From Pelobacter sp. (GTDB lineage Bacteria > Desulfobacterota > Desulfuromonadia > Geobacterales > Pseudopelobacteraceae): 64,000 nt of DNA. Below, piece after piece: positions 51,076 through 60,963 of the stretch. Where the stretch lies: NCBI GenBank assembly GCA_030824515.1, contig JAVBXN010000014.1:62001-126000 (forward strand), read 5' to 3'. Position numbers and translations under genes: made by a program. The number at the start of each line of letters is the position of its first letter. The first letter of the stretch is position 1. Below the pieces are notes generated by a model. That model searched no databases. It was given only the letters and a program-made list of their open reading frames with translations, and was not told the DNA's origin.

Positions 51076-54000
51076 TCAGAGGTTCTCAAAGGTTCCCACG
51101 ATCAGCGCATCACCGGGCACATAGGCCCCGGAGAACTTGATGAAGTTGTTGCTCGGGAACAGCAGGTTCTTCAGCGCGAACAGCGAAATCGGATCAAAGC
51201 TCACGTCCAGCTGCCGGACGATCTGAGACGGCACCTGCTCTTTGATCTGCTGGTTGACCTGGGACTGGAGATTGTCGCTGCCCGAAGGCCCTCCACCGGA
51301 GAGATTCCCCGTCACCGTCACCGCCTGGCTTTGCATCTTGATTGAAACCGACTGGTCACGTCCCGTCCCCACGACCGAGATCGGCGACGAGGCTGAAACG
51401 TTTGACGTTACATCGTTTTTGAAAGAGCCATGGGTCGTCGTTGTGCAGTCCTTACCCCAGAGAGCGCTCAGGCAGGGATACATGGATGTGGTGGTAACCG
51501 TATTGATTGTCATCGTCTGGTTCCTGACGCCGGTCAGCATCATCGGACCCTCCGCAGTTGCCGAAAGGATCATCCCGTCCAGCGCCCAGGTCACGGTGTT
51601 GTTGGGGAACGAATAGACCGTGGTGGTGGACGAACCGCCACCCCCAGAGGAATAACTAGATCTCTGGGTCAGCTTGCTGAGATCGATACCGGTTGCGGAG
51701 ACGTTTGCCACGGTAAACTCGCCGTGCCAGGCCTTGTTCGGATCGCCGGGATCCTTGCCCACAATCCGCCAACTATTCTTATTCAGGCTCTGGGGCAGCA
51801 CCGAGCCGAAGAAGATCGCGCTACGGATAATCAGCGAACACTCCTCAGCCTGCGGGATCGGTTCGGGGATATTGTTAAGGAAGGTCTGGCTGTAATTCAA
51901 CAGCACATGACCACCGGTCTGGATGAACATCTGCAGCAGCTCATTCCCGGCCGGGGTCTTCAGCACCTTGAAATAGAACTCGTTCGGCCGGAGCGCCTCG
52001 ATCGTCGGCACACTGGTCAGATCGAGCTGGTTGATCAGGAAAATCACCGGGTTGTTGACAAAGTAGGCTTTGATCACCTTGTTCAGCTCAATTTTCTCCT
52101 CGTCGCTGATCTCAATTTCATTAATACTGAATGCTCCGACCTGCATGTCCAGAACAACTTTCAGCAGGTTGTGATCTGTTCCATTAATGCTGGAACTGCC
52201 GCGCATCTTGCTCAGTTTTACATTGGCGGTCAGAGTCTTGCCCTGGATGCTGACAGGCAGGTCACACTTTTCCGGATCTTCTCCCAGCTGGATACAGTTG
52301 GTCATCGATCCGGTAATGATGGGCATCTCCAGGCTGACCGTCTCGTTGTTATTTACGGTGAATACCAGCAACGGGTAACCGTATTCCAGGTCAAACTTCT
52401 TGATCGCCCAGACCCCCTCCACCACCTTGGTGCGGGTGGTGACGTGGATGGTATTTTTGTAGGTCGTGTTGTTTTTAAGCTCGTCGTATTGGGCGCAGAG
52501 GGCCTTGTTGATGCGCTCGCGGGACATGTTGAACACGACGTCCCAACCGTTGGTGGTGGAACCCTGGCTGAACATCTGGCTGACCAGCGTATTGACCGAC
52601 GGCAGAACCAGCTGCGTGGATTCGGCGGCCATCAGGGCGAAGGTGGTCATGGCGACCGTGCGCAAACGCTCGGCGTGCGGCGCATATGCCAACGCCTTCC
52701 GATTCCGGCCGAAGTCGATCGGCGCATCTATAATCCGCGCCTCCAGCACGAATGACAGGCGGATCTTCACGGTCATGGATTCGAACTTCACTCCCCGGTT
52801 GGTCACGGTGCGGGGGATGTCAACCTGCCACTCGCCAAAAGGGGTGACCTGGCTGACGCCGTCGGACCAGGATTCACCATTGTCCGAAAACAGCGGGGCG
52901 CCGGAGGCGACGTCGTACTCATAGGTACGCTCGCGCCAGGGAGTATGAAACGACAATTTCTGGCGGGTCGTGTCGCGATCCGAGAACGGCGCATCCTGGA
53001 AAGTGAGCCGGACCAGGAGCTTGCCGCTGTCGGTGCCTTTTACCCCCTCGATGGCGGCGGTGACTCCAACCACCCGCAGGTTGACATATTGCATGAATTC
53101 CCTGGCATCCGGGCAGATCACGATCCTGTGCGCCGCGCCGTTGATGATCTCATCCGTCAGCACACCCTCCACCACATATTCGATCGGCGTGGTCGTCGAG
53201 GCCTGATAACTGGCGAGCAGTGACCTGGCACGGATGGTGGCTTCCTGCTGCATCACGCGCGCGTTACGGAATTTCATCAGGCTGAAAGTCTGGATCATCG
53301 TCGGCGGCTGCAGGTTGGCATACTGCAACGCCTGGTCCTGGAGCAGGAAGGCCTTGGCCAGAGTGCCCAGCATCTGCTGGCGCAGATAATCCAGTTGACC
53401 GGTAAGGCCGACCAGATCGACCTCGGAGCGATCCAGCTCTTTGACTTCCCTGGGATTGAGCGTGCCCTGGAGATCATTCAGACGCGTGACCTGACGTTCG
53501 TTCAACTCCTTCTGGCGCTGGGTGGTGTAGATGTCGCGCTGGATCTGGTGCAGCTGGGATTTGGCGCTGCTCAACGCCTTGCCCCGCATTACCAGGGTCT
53601 TGAATGCGGCGCCCAGTTCCGCCTTGGCGACGTTGACGTTGGGATCACTCGGACCGCTGGCCATGACCACGTCAAACTTTATCGACATCTCATCCCAGGA
53701 GAGCTGCGCGGTGTCGCCGAACTGATCGCTTCCCAGACCGTCCAGAGTCAGTTGGGCGTTACGGATGTTTTCGATACTGCTCTTGGCGCCGGTGAACAGT
53801 TTAGAGGCTGCATTCAGGACATTCAGAGTTTTCTGGATCCGCTGGACCATCAGCCCCAGATCCTTGACCGAGGAGATCGAACTGGCCGGCAGGGCAATGG
53901 ACGTGCCGAGGCTGAACAGGTTGGTGGCAACATCAAGACCGAACTTGATCGCCTCCATCGCCTCCCACTGCTGGACCTTGGACTTGTAATTCTGCGTCGC

Positions 54001-56121
54001 CGCGTCAACCTCCGCCTGCTGTTCGAAGAGCAGTTTCTGCAAGCCCGCGATCTGTGACTGCTGTAACTCGGCCTCGCTCTGGCGAACGCTGATGACGTTG
54101 TCATAGCTGTCAACAAGATCGTTGTATTGCGCTGCATTGGCCGTTATCAGCCCGGAGAGCAGCTTGCCGGACTCTATTATGTTCTGGTTCAGGGTTTTGG
54201 CGACGTCGATGGTCAGTTCCGCCTGCTTGCGGGCATCAATGCGAGCGGTAGTCTCCGCGATCTGACGCTGGATCTCAGTGATATAGTCAAGGATACGGGT
54301 GACGTGCTCCTCGTATTGCGAGGCGGGCAGGATCGGCACGAAACTGCCGTAACGCGAGTCCGCGGCATACTTGCCCAGATCGAGCGCGCGATAGCGGATA
54401 ACCGCCAGATCCTCGTCTTCGCAATCGGCCGGTATGACCCTGGTTACCCAGTCGAGATAACCGCGTACGAACCTCTGAACCGGCCTGGCCTCGGCTCCGG
54501 TCTGGAAACCGAGCACGGCTTCGGCAAAGGCCATGGAGAACTCCAGGCTGTTTTTGAGGTCTCCGCATGCGTCCGCCGCCGGCGGGACACGCAAATCAGC
54601 GGCAACCAGCGGGTCACCCTCGGGGCTGCCAGCGTCGATGATGTATTTCAGCCCGTCCACCACAACGAAGCGCTTGCTGCCGGCGGCGTTGCGCACCAGC
54701 ATAGCCCCGAGAAAAGTGTCGCAGCCGATCTGCAAACTGTCGAAGGCGGCGTCACCCAGTTCAAGCACCTTGGGTTTCCCGACCGTTCTCATGTCCAACA
54801 CATAGGCGAACAGACGCACCGCAGTACCCGGAAGCGAGATGTTCTCCCGGGAGGCGCCGGAGACCACATAGCCATAGGCGGTGAACTGCTTGACTTCATC
54901 CCTGGCTACGAGCTGGATATCAGCGATATCCAGACGGACCTTGAAGACGTCGATGACGGGTGTCGCAATGCTCGACAACACGCCGGGCTGATCATCCGGC
55001 AGCAGGGTTGTGAAATCCCGATTGTCGCAAATCGAAAAATTCACGTTCACCGTGTCGCCGAACCTGGCTGCCAGCGCCCCCTTCAATACACGGCGCCAGA
55101 CAGCCGAGCGTTTGTATTCGGTGAAGGTCGTCAGCGGGGCCAGTTCAACGCCGATCGGAGCGGATGAGCTATATTCCCTGTTCATCCGGTCGAGCGTGAT
55201 CGGACCATTGTCACCGAACGGCGCAAAGATGCTCTCCTTGTTGGACCAGACCTTCTCGAACCACTCGCCATTCTTCCTGTCAGCAATGAAGGTTTGATCG
55301 TTGCTCAGACAGAGCAGTTTTCCGTACTCTTTGACGAAACCATACTCACCGGTATTCGCATCGGTTGTGAAATATTCGAAATCGACCGCACTCTGGCCGC
55401 GCAGTTTATCGGCACTGTTCTCGTATGCCTTTCTAACGCGTGCAAACTGGGATTTTTCAAAAGCGAACACCTGCAGGATCTGGTCGCCGACATCGACTTT
55501 GGAAACATAATGGGTGCCCCACTTCTTGAATGCATCCAGATAGGTATTTGCTTCCTGAATGCCCAGTTGGGAAACATCGTCCGCCAGGTGTGGCTGTTTG
55601 AAATGCTTCAGCCGCGCCAAATCACGCATGAATGCGCCGTTAAGACCCAGCTCCGGGTCCGGCGTCAGCGCATTCACCGTCATTGTGACACCGGTCTCCA
55701 AGGTCTTGTGCAGTGCCGTGCCGTCAAGGCGTGTCAGCCTGACCAGCGCATATCCCAAAGCGGGGTTCTTGAGATCTACCCCCAGCGCCGATGACAGCAT
55801 GTCCAGGGCCAATAGCCGGTCGCCGACTCCCAGAACCAGCGGGCCGGACGGCAGAACCGGTGCGCTGGTGTCGATCGAGGGGTGAACAACCCTGTATGGC
55901 AGCACCTGCGATAACAGGCTTTCGCTGGTGTCGTGCAGTGTTATTTCCGGATAGGACCAGGCGCCGATCGGGTCAAATGCTTTGAGGTCTTGGCTGTCGA
56001 AAGGTATCTCCGTGGTTGGCTGAAGGATGTTCAGCCGGCCCGATTCCGGGTTCCAGTCTGGCTGATACCCGCGAACAAGGTTGGTTGATGTCCCCAGACG
56101 AATGCTCTCAAGAATGCTCAT
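51076..56121 (-). CDS. giant MACPF/helical/P-47-like protein
   Basis: A 1681-residue protein without a signal peptide. Residues 1 to about 440 carry the MACPF signature WGTHYVSKVDVG (201-212), the Y/W-G-T-H-Y/F motif of perforin-like proteins. Residues about 600-970 are long helices with coiled-coil character (EIQRQIAETTARIDARKQAE...; QSQIAGLQKLLFEQQAEVD) broken by a hydrophobic stretch near 735-755, a layout seen in helical pore-formers. Residues about 1190-1681 (GWDVVFNMSRERINKAL..., ending FALKNLLFPSN...SGAYVPGDALIVGTFE) resemble clostridial P-47/TULIP proteins. The ATG at 56121 has GGGAGGAAACC before it. Likely a cytoplasmically made, lysis-released toxin or structural protein; role unknown. 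Confidence 0.78.
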   Translation of the reverse strand: MSILESIRLGTSTNLVRGYQPDWNPESGRLNILQPTTEIPFDSQDLKAFDPIGAWSYPEITLHDTSESLLSQVLPYRVVHPSIDTSAPVLPSGPLVLGVGDRLLALDMLSSALGVDLKNPALGYALVRLTRLDGTALHKTLETGVTMTVNALTPDPELGLNGAFMRDLARLKHFKQPHLADDVSQLGIQEANTYLDAFKKWGTHYVSKVDVGDQILQVFAFEKSQFARVRKAYENSADKLRGQSAVDFEYFTTDANTGEYGFVKEYGKLLCLSNDQTFIADRKNGEWFEKVWSNKESIFAPFGDNGPITLDRMNREYSSSAPIGVELAPLTTFTEYKRSAVWRRVLKGALAARFGDTVNVNFSICDNRDFTTLLPDDQPGVLSSIATPVIDVFKVRLDIADIQLVARDEVKQFTAYGYVVSGASRENISLPGTAVRLFAYVLDMRTVGKPKVLELGDAAFDSLQIGCDTFLGAMLVRNAAGSKRFVVVDGLKYIIDAGSPEGDPLVAADLRVPPAADACGDLKNSLEFSMAFAEAVLGFQTGAEARPVQRFVRGYLDWVTRVIPADCEDEDLAVIRYRALDLGKYAADSRYGSFVPILPASQYEEHVTRILDYITEIQRQIAETTARIDARKQAELTIDVAKTLNQNIIESGKLLSGLITANAAQYNDLVDSYDNVISVRQSEAELQQSQIAGLQKLLFEQQAEVDAATQNYKSKVQQWEAMEAIKFGLDVATNLFSLGTSIALPASSISSVKDLGLMVQRIQKTLNVLNAASKLFTGAKSSIENIRNAQLTLDGLGSDQFGDTAQLSWDEMSIKFDVVMASGPSDPNVNVAKAELGAAFKTLVMRGKALSSAKSQLHQIQRDIYTTQRQKELNERQVTRLNDLQGTLNPREVKELDRSEVDLVGLTGQLDYLRQQMLGTLAKAFLLQDQALQYANLQPPTMIQTFSLMKFRNARVMQQEATIRARSLLASYQASTTTPIEYVVEGVLTDEIINGAAHRIVICPDAREFMQYVNLRVVGVTAAIEGVKGTDSGKLLVRLTFQDAPFSDRDTTRQKLSFHTPWRERTYEYDVASGAPLFSDNGESWSDGVSQVTPFGEWQVDIPRTVTNRGVKFESMTVKIRLSFVLEARIIDAPIDFGRNRKALAYAPHAERLRTVAMTTFALMAAESTQLVLPSVNTLVSQMFSQGSTTNGWDVVFNMSRERINKALCAQYDELKNNTTYKNTIHVTTRTKVVEGVWAIKKFDLEYGYPLLVFTVNNNETVSLEMPIITGSMTNCIQLGEDPEKCDLPVSIQGKTLTANVKLSKMRGSSSINGTDHNLLKVVLDMQVGAFSINEIEISDEEKIELNKVIKAYFVNNPVIFLINQLDLTSVPTIEALRPNEFYFKVLKTPAGNELLQMFIQTGGHVLLNYSQTFLNNIPEPIPQAEECSLIIRSAIFFGSVLPQSLNKNSWRIVGKDPGDPNKAWHGEFTVANVSATGIDLSKLTQRSSYSSGGGGSSTTTVYSFPNNTVTWALDGMILSATAEGPMMLTGVRNQTMTINTVTTTSMYPCLSALWGKDCTTTTHGSFKNDVTSNVSASSPISVVGTGRDQSVSIKMQSQAVTVTGNLSGGGPSGSDNLQSQVNQQIKEQVPSQIVRQLDVSFDPISLFALKNLLFPSNNFIKFSGAYVPGDALIVGTFENL

Positions 56122-56258
56122 GATGGTTTCCTCCCTGAAAAACTCATTCAATGCAATATGGCCGCGGGAACAGTAAATTCAAAGCGGGCGGAGCCGGTAT
56201 TCCACCCCCATGCCTTATGATTACAGCCACTTGAATTAGAGTTTTATTATTTTTGAGG

Positions 56259-56287
56259 TCTATAGCATGCGTCACCAAAGACAGCAA
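56259..56287 (-). promoter_or_regulatory. candidate promoter of the MACPF protein gene
   Basis: TTGCTG (56282-56287) and TATAGA (56259-56264) on the minus strand, 17 bases apart, giving a leader of about 130 bases. The stretch 56122-56428 holds no gene. Confidence 0.4.
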
Positions 56288-56428
56288 GCTATTTAATATT
56301 ATTCAGATAATTGTGTAATGGCAGTTGAAATACGGGGGAGGGCAACTGAAAGAAATGGCGAGAGTTTATACAAAAATCGAGATATGAATGATGTCAGAAA
56401 AAGTTTTGGCCAACAACGAATGAAAGTC

Positions 56429-56911
56429 CTACTCCAGATCCTCACCCACCTCTTCCATCTCGCGCGTGATCTCGGCCAGGCCGGCATCCTTGCGCCTGAA
56501 AACCGTCACCAGCCAATAGCAGACAGCGTAGCTGGCCAGCGCGGCGAAGAATCCGATCACCGAACTTCCCAGCAGCAGCGACGAGGCATACATCTTGAGG
56601 CTGCTCCATTTGAGGCTCGTTACCTGGAATTCCAGCGGTTTGTTACCCAGCATGAACTCGCCCAGCTTGTAGCTGGCCGCCAGCGCCGGAACCACCGTCA
56701 GCGGAGTGTTGGCCCAAGCCCCGGTGATACAGGTCAGCTTGTTGAGGCGGAAAATGAAGGCGACGGCAATTGCCAGCGGCGTGTGCAGTCCGAAGAAAGG
56801 GGTAAAGCTGATAAAAACGCCGGCGGCAAAGCCGGTGGCGATGTGACCGGGATGGGCGTCCAGCGAAAGGATTTTCTTGAATTGCTGCTTCAGCTTTTCA
56901 ATGTTGATCAT
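56429..56911 (-). CDS. DUF2062 membrane protein
   Basis: A 160-residue inner-membrane protein. The DUF2062 signature is present: HPGHIATGFAAGVFISFTPFFGLHTPLAIAVAFIFRLNKLTCITGAWANTPLT. Two further hydrophobic helices follow, then a charged, acidic C-terminal tail (LAEITREMEEVGEDLE). The function of the family is not established; it often occurs beside glycosyltransferases or alone. No operon partners here; the upstream gene is divergent. Confidence 0.9.
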   Translation of the reverse strand: MINIEKLKQQFKKILSLDAHPGHIATGFAAGVFISFTPFFGLHTPLAIAVAFIFRLNKLTCITGAWANTPLTVVPALAASYKLGEFMLGNKPLEFQVTSLKWSSLKMYASSLLLGSSVIGFFAALASYAVCYWLVTVFRRKDAGLAEITREMEEVGEDLE

Positions 56912-57030
56912 GTCGGCCTCGGGTGTCGGTAACTCTAAGGTTTTGGAAGGCGGATTGTCAACTGAATAGACTTCACTGAAGCCTTGTATTCTGTTATAAA
57001 GCGATTCAGATCAGAAACGGAGGACCGATA

Positions 57031-57960
57031 ATGAAACAATCGCTCAAAATTCTGGCTGCAACCCTGCTGATGTCAGCCATTTCAATGCCGGTATCGGCGG
57101 CCACTCGCAACTGCACTTTCAAGAAGCAGCTCCGGCAGGCGGAACTGGCCTTCGACATTGCCAGCCGGCCGGCGGCGGGATGTGCCGTGCAGGTAATCGA
57201 TATTACCTTGCGCCGTAGCGGAAAATTCGTTTCCCGATACCGCGCGGATGTGGACTACCTGGCCGAAAAAGCCTGGCTGGAGGATTTATCAGGCGACGGC
57301 CGGCCGGAACTGGTGATTGCCAGCAGCAGTGTCGATAAAGAAGCCCGGGGCGCGCTGGATGTCTACCAGATCGAAAAAAACACCCTGCGGCGGGCATCAC
57401 TGCCAAAACTGGACGACTCCGGCGGATATCGGGGAGGCGACCGTTTCTTTCTGGATGAGCGCCAGATCGTCCGCACGTTTCCGCTCTACCGTGATGGTAA
57501 CGCCGTTAACAATCCAGGCGGCGACAGCCGGACCCTCAAGTACGATTTCAACGACGGGAAGATATCGCTTCGCGTAAAGCAGGAGAACCAGGCCACGGCG
57601 ACTGAAACGGCCATCGGGACGGTAACTGTTCGGGAAGCGCAAGGCCAGCCGGCCGGCACGGTAATCAGCAAGGTTGCGCTTGACGGGACAGCGATCGAGA
57701 TAACCACCGATGCGCCGGTCAACAGCTTCAAGGTAATGAAACTGGAAAAGCCGGAACGGATCGCGATTGATATACCCGGCGCAGCATCCCCCCTGGCGGG
57801 AAAAAAGATAAAAATCGACAATTTCGGCATCAGCCGGGCACGGATCGGCATCAACCGGGGTTTCCTGCGGATAGTGTTAGATTCGACCCGTTCGGCCTTC
57901 CCCGAATACACGGTAACCAGATCCGACAGCGGACTCAAGGTTGTGTTCGCGGACAAGTGA
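57031..57960 (+). CDS. secreted protein with a C-terminal AMIN domain
   Basis: A 309-residue secreted protein (signal peptide cleaved near VSA/A). Residues about 25-190 are a beta-rich region like PliI-type or FG-GAP-like domains, with [16 protein letters not shown]. Residues about 205-305 are an AMIN domain ([30 protein letters not shown]...FLRIVLDS), which binds peptidoglycan in PilQ and AmiC. GGAGG lies eight bases before the ATG. The next gene starts 24 bases after it, so the pair may be co-transcribed. Probably a periplasmic envelope protein; partner unknown. Confidence 0.8.
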   Translation: MKQSLKILAATLLMSAISMPVSAATRNCTFKKQLRQAELAFDIASRPAAGCAVQVIDITLRRSGKFVSRYRADVDYLAEKAWLEDLSGDGRPELVIASSSVDKEARGALDVYQIEKNTLRRASLPKLDDSGGYRGGDRFFLDERQIVRTFPLYRDGNAVNNPGGDSRTLKYDFNDGKISLRVKQENQATATETAIGTVTVREAQGQPAGTVISKVALDGTAIEITTDAPVNSFKVMKLEKPERIAIDIPGAASPLAGKKIKIDNFGISRARIGINRGFLRIVLDSTRSAFPEYTVTRSDSGLKVVFADK

Positions 57961-57983
57961 GACGATTTCCGAGGAGAAAAATC

Positions 57984-58814
57984 ATGACCAGAATTTTGCT
58001 TTTTATTGTGTCGGTCACGTTGTTTGCGTCAGCAGCTTATGCTGCTGTTTCAACTCCACCCGCCAAGACTGAAACCGGCATTACCTTTTACGGACATTCT
58101 GCCTTCAGGATTGTCACACCGACCGGCAAGGTGTTGCTGATAGACCCGTGGATCACCAATCCGGGCAATCCCAACGGCGAAAAAGATCTGGCCTCGCTGA
58201 GCAAGGTTGATCTGATCCTGCTGACCCACGGCCACGGCGATCATGTCGGCAACATGGTTATGATCTCCAAGAAAACCGGGGCCAAACTGGTCACCACCCC
58301 GGAACTGATGAAGGCCGCCGTGCTGTTCAGCCACTACCCCGAAGCCAACACCGGCAACGATCTGACCGGAGCTTTCGGCGGTGAAATACCGCTTCTGGAC
58401 GGCGAGGTCACGGTGCGGTTCGTGCCGGCGGTTCATGGCGGCAGCATGGAAATCGCCGAGGGGAGCATCATGCCCAGAAACCTGGCCTATGCGGGCCTGC
58501 CCGGCGGCTTTCTGATCACGGTCAAAAACGGCCCCAGGATCTACCATACCGGTGACACGGACCTGTTCAGCGACATGGCGCTGATAGGTGACGTTGATAT
58601 CATGCTGGTCTGCATCGGCGACAAGTTTACCATGGGGCCGCAGCGGGCCGCCCAGGCGGTAAGGCTTGTCAAGCCCCGCATGGCGGTTCCAATGCATTAC
58701 GGCACCTGGGACATTCTGAGCGGCACACCGGAACAGTTTGACGGGGCGCTGAAAAAGATCGGAATCAAAACCGGCAAGCGACTGAATACGTCGGAAACTT
58801 TCTACTGGAAATAA
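57984..58814 (+). CDS. secreted metallo-beta-lactamase-fold hydrolase (UPF0173 type)
   Basis: A 276-residue protein. A signal peptide ends near YA/A, unusual for UPF0173 members, which are normally cytoplasmic. Zinc ligands lie in [11 protein letters not shown], then PAVHGG and a late THGDTD-like YHTGDTDLF, and a final MHYGTWDIL. Length matches metal-dependent hydrolases such as YtkL. GAGGAG lies eight bases before the ATG; ATG/GTG at 57957 is less likely. Substrate unknown. Confidence 0.87.
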   Translation: MTRILLFIVSVTLFASAAYAAVSTPPAKTETGITFYGHSAFRIVTPTGKVLLIDPWITNPGNPNGEKDLASLSKVDLILLTHGHGDHVGNMVMISKKTGAKLVTTPELMKAAVLFSHYPEANTGNDLTGAFGGEIPLLDGEVTVRFVPAVHGGSMEIAEGSIMPRNLAYAGLPGGFLITVKNGPRIYHTGDTDLFSDMALIGDVDIMLVCIGDKFTMGPQRAAQAVRLVKPRMAVPMHYGTWDILSGTPEQFDGALKKIGIKTGKRLNTSETFYWK

Positions 58815-58848
58815 CTTACTAACAACATCCACGAAAGGAACAGAATCA

Positions 58849-59712
58849 ATGAGCAAGGCAACCATAGGCGTAATCGGTGGCAGCGGTCTCTATGACATGG
58901 AAGGACTGGAGCAGGTTGAGCGGGTCACGGTTGAAACCCCCTTCGGCTCCCCTTCCGACGAATACGTCACCGGCGTGCTGAACGGTGTAAGAATGGTGTT
59001 TCTGCCGCGCCACGGGCGCGGACACCGCCTGCTGCCGTCAGAAGTAAATTATCGCGCCAATATCTTCGGCATGAAAAAGCTGGGGGTCGAACGGATCATC
59101 TCGGTTTCGGCCGTCGGCAGCCTGAAAGACGCCATCGCCCCGGGCCATATCGTGATCCCGGACCAGTTCATCGACCGCACCAAGGGTCTCCGCCGTGACA
59201 CATTTTTTGGAGACGGAATCGTGGCCCACGCCGGTTTTGCCGACCCGGTCTGTCATCCCCTGTCGGAAACGCTCTACAACGCCGCGTTGAAGGCCGGAGC
59301 CACCGTCCACAAGGGGGGCAGCTACATCTGCATGGAAGGGCCGGCCTTTTCCACCCGGGCCGAGTCGTTTTCCTACCTGGCGCTGGGAGCATCGGTAATC
59401 GGCATGACCAACCTGACCGAAGCCAAGTTGGCCCGTGAGGCGGAAATCTGCTACGGCATCATCGCCCTGTCAACCGACTACGACTGCTGGCACGATTCCC
59501 ACGACGACGTCACCGTGGAAGCGATCATCCAGATCATCCATCAGAACGTGGCCATGGCCAAAAACATCATCCGCCATGCAGTTGCTGAAATCGGCGGCGA
59601 GCGCGACTGCCCCTGCGCAAGCGCGATGCAGTACGCGATAATCACCGATCGCTCGGTGATTCCCGAGGCCACCAGACAGAAACTGGAGCCGATCATCGGC
59701 AAGTATCTGTAA
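58849..59712 (+). CDS. mtnP: S-methyl-5'-thioadenosine (or thioinosine) phosphorylase
   Basis: A 287-residue MtnP-family nucleoside phosphorylase. GVIGGSGLYDMEG and PRHGRGHRLLPSEVNYRANI are the phosphate and nucleoside loops; GPAFSTRAES and GMTNLTEAKLAREAEICYG complete the family signatures. Splits methylthioadenosine into adenine and methylthioribose 1-phosphate in methionine salvage. Choice between adenosine and inosine forms needs the residue after STDYDCW, where the active-site Asp is present, favouring adenosine. AAAGGAAC lies about nine bases before the ATG. Confidence 0.93.
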   Translation: MSKATIGVIGGSGLYDMEGLEQVERVTVETPFGSPSDEYVTGVLNGVRMVFLPRHGRGHRLLPSEVNYRANIFGMKKLGVERIISVSAVGSLKDAIAPGHIVIPDQFIDRTKGLRRDTFFGDGIVAHAGFADPVCHPLSETLYNAALKAGATVHKGGSYICMEGPAFSTRAESFSYLALGASVIGMTNLTEAKLAREAEICYGIIALSTDYDCWHDSHDDVTVEAIIQIIHQNVAMAKNIIRHAVAEIGGERDCPCASAMQYAIITDRSVIPEATRQKLEPIIGKYL

Positions 59713-59735
59713 ACCGGGACAAGCGCGGCAAACTG

Positions 59736-59768
59736 AAAAAGGCTGGCACCATCGGTGTCAGCCTTTTT
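59736..59768. terminator. bidirectional terminator of mtnP and the MCE gene
   Basis: AAAAAGGCTGGCACC-ATC-GGTGTCAGCCTTTTT, a nearly perfect stem with A and T runs on both sides between two convergent genes. Confidence 0.92.
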
Positions 59769-59788
59769 CGATACAGATACCGTCAAAC

Positions 59789-60838
59789 TTAAAAGAGCGT
59801 CCCGATCACGCTGCCGATCACCGAAATCGGCCCGGTGTCCTGCAGCCCTTCCATTGCCTTCTCGGTCTTTTTCAGCGTTGAAATGGCGTCACGGTAAAGT
59901 TTGTCGTCGTTAACCAGTTTGCCGACCGTCCCCTCGCCACTGTTGATCTTGCGGGTGATCTCCTTCAGGTTGACCACCGTTTCGCGCAGTTCGTTATAGA
60001 GGGCCGGATCATTGACCAGCTTGCCGGCCGTCCCTTCCCCCTTGTTGATACGCAGCGCAATCTCGTTGAAGTTCTTCATGCTGTCGTCCATGCCCTTGAT
60101 GGCCGCAAAGGCATGGTCGTACAGGTCTTCGTCGGTCAGCAACCGGCCGATGGTGCCTTCTCCGCGCTCCAGCCTGGCGCTAACCTCCTTGAGACTGCCG
60201 GTCAACGCATTGACGTTATTATACAGGGATTTGTCGTTCAGCAGCAGGGCCAGCGAACCGTCACCCCGGTCGAGCTTGGCGGTAATGCTGGACAGTCCGG
60301 TCAGGGACTCGTGCATGGCGACCCGGTTCTCGTCCAGCATCGCGGCGATTTTGCCCATCACCTCGTTCTGGTTGCGGTTCAAGTCGATAATCAGCTGCTT
60401 GGCATCCTTGGTCAGACCGCCGACACTGTCCAGCAGCGCGTCCACGCCAGCCGAGTCCGAGCTCTTGAGGGTACTACCGGCCGGCAGGTCCGGACTGGCG
60501 GAAGTTCCGAAGGTTAGTCCCAGGAACTGCCCCCCCAGCATGCTGGACATGCGGATACCGGCAACCGAGTCCTGCTTGATCCGTGTTCCCTGGTTGACTT
60601 CGAAATCCACCTGCACCTTGTCATCCAAAACCGCTATCCCGGTGATCGTGCCAACCTCGACGCCCGCCAGCTTGACCGTATCGCCGACCTTGAGTCCGGT
60701 TGATGACGGCAGCAACACCTTGTAGGGTATTCCGTGATCGAATATTTTCCAGCGATTGCCCACCTCCAGCATTATGCCGAAAAGCACCAGACTCAAAACG
60801 AAGAATAGGCCGACTTTTGCTTCCTGTGACAGCTTCAT
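59789..60838 (-). CDS. MlaD-like MCE protein with GEGT repeats
   Basis: A 349-residue protein: an N-terminal membrane segment (VGLFFVLSLVLFGIMLEVG), one MCE domain (VLLPSSTGLKVGDTVKLAGVEVGTI), then a long helical tail with four units of about 40 residues, each containing G(E/D)G(S/T)-x-(G/A)-x-L followed by D-x-x-LY (GDGSLALLLNDKSLY, GEGTIGRLLTDEDLY, GEGTAGKLVNDPALY, GEGTVGKLVNDDKLY). Such tails are thought to form helical tubes or tethers in MCE proteins. No MlaE or MlaF gene is adjacent. The ATG at 60838 has GGGAG; an open frame to 61003 is not supported. Confidence 0.88.
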   Translation of the reverse strand: MKLSQEAKVGLFFVLSLVLFGIMLEVGNRWKIFDHGIPYKVLLPSSTGLKVGDTVKLAGVEVGTITGIAVLDDKVQVDFEVNQGTRIKQDSVAGIRMSSMLGGQFLGLTFGTSASPDLPAGSTLKSSDSAGVDALLDSVGGLTKDAKQLIIDLNRNQNEVMGKIAAMLDENRVAMHESLTGLSSITAKLDRGDGSLALLLNDKSLYNNVNALTGSLKEVSARLERGEGTIGRLLTDEDLYDHAFAAIKGMDDSMKNFNEIALRINKGEGTAGKLVNDPALYNELRETVVNLKEITRKINSGEGTVGKLVNDDKLYRDAISTLKKTEKAMEGLQDTGPISVIGSVIGTLF

Positions 60839-60963
60839 GCCCACATCTCCCGATACCGCGCAATATGCGCCATTATACCCAACCGGTCGAGCTTGGCAAT
60901 CATATTGTGTTTTTGCGATGTTCCGGCTATTCTGGCAGCGTTCAAACGAAAGGAGCAAACAAT

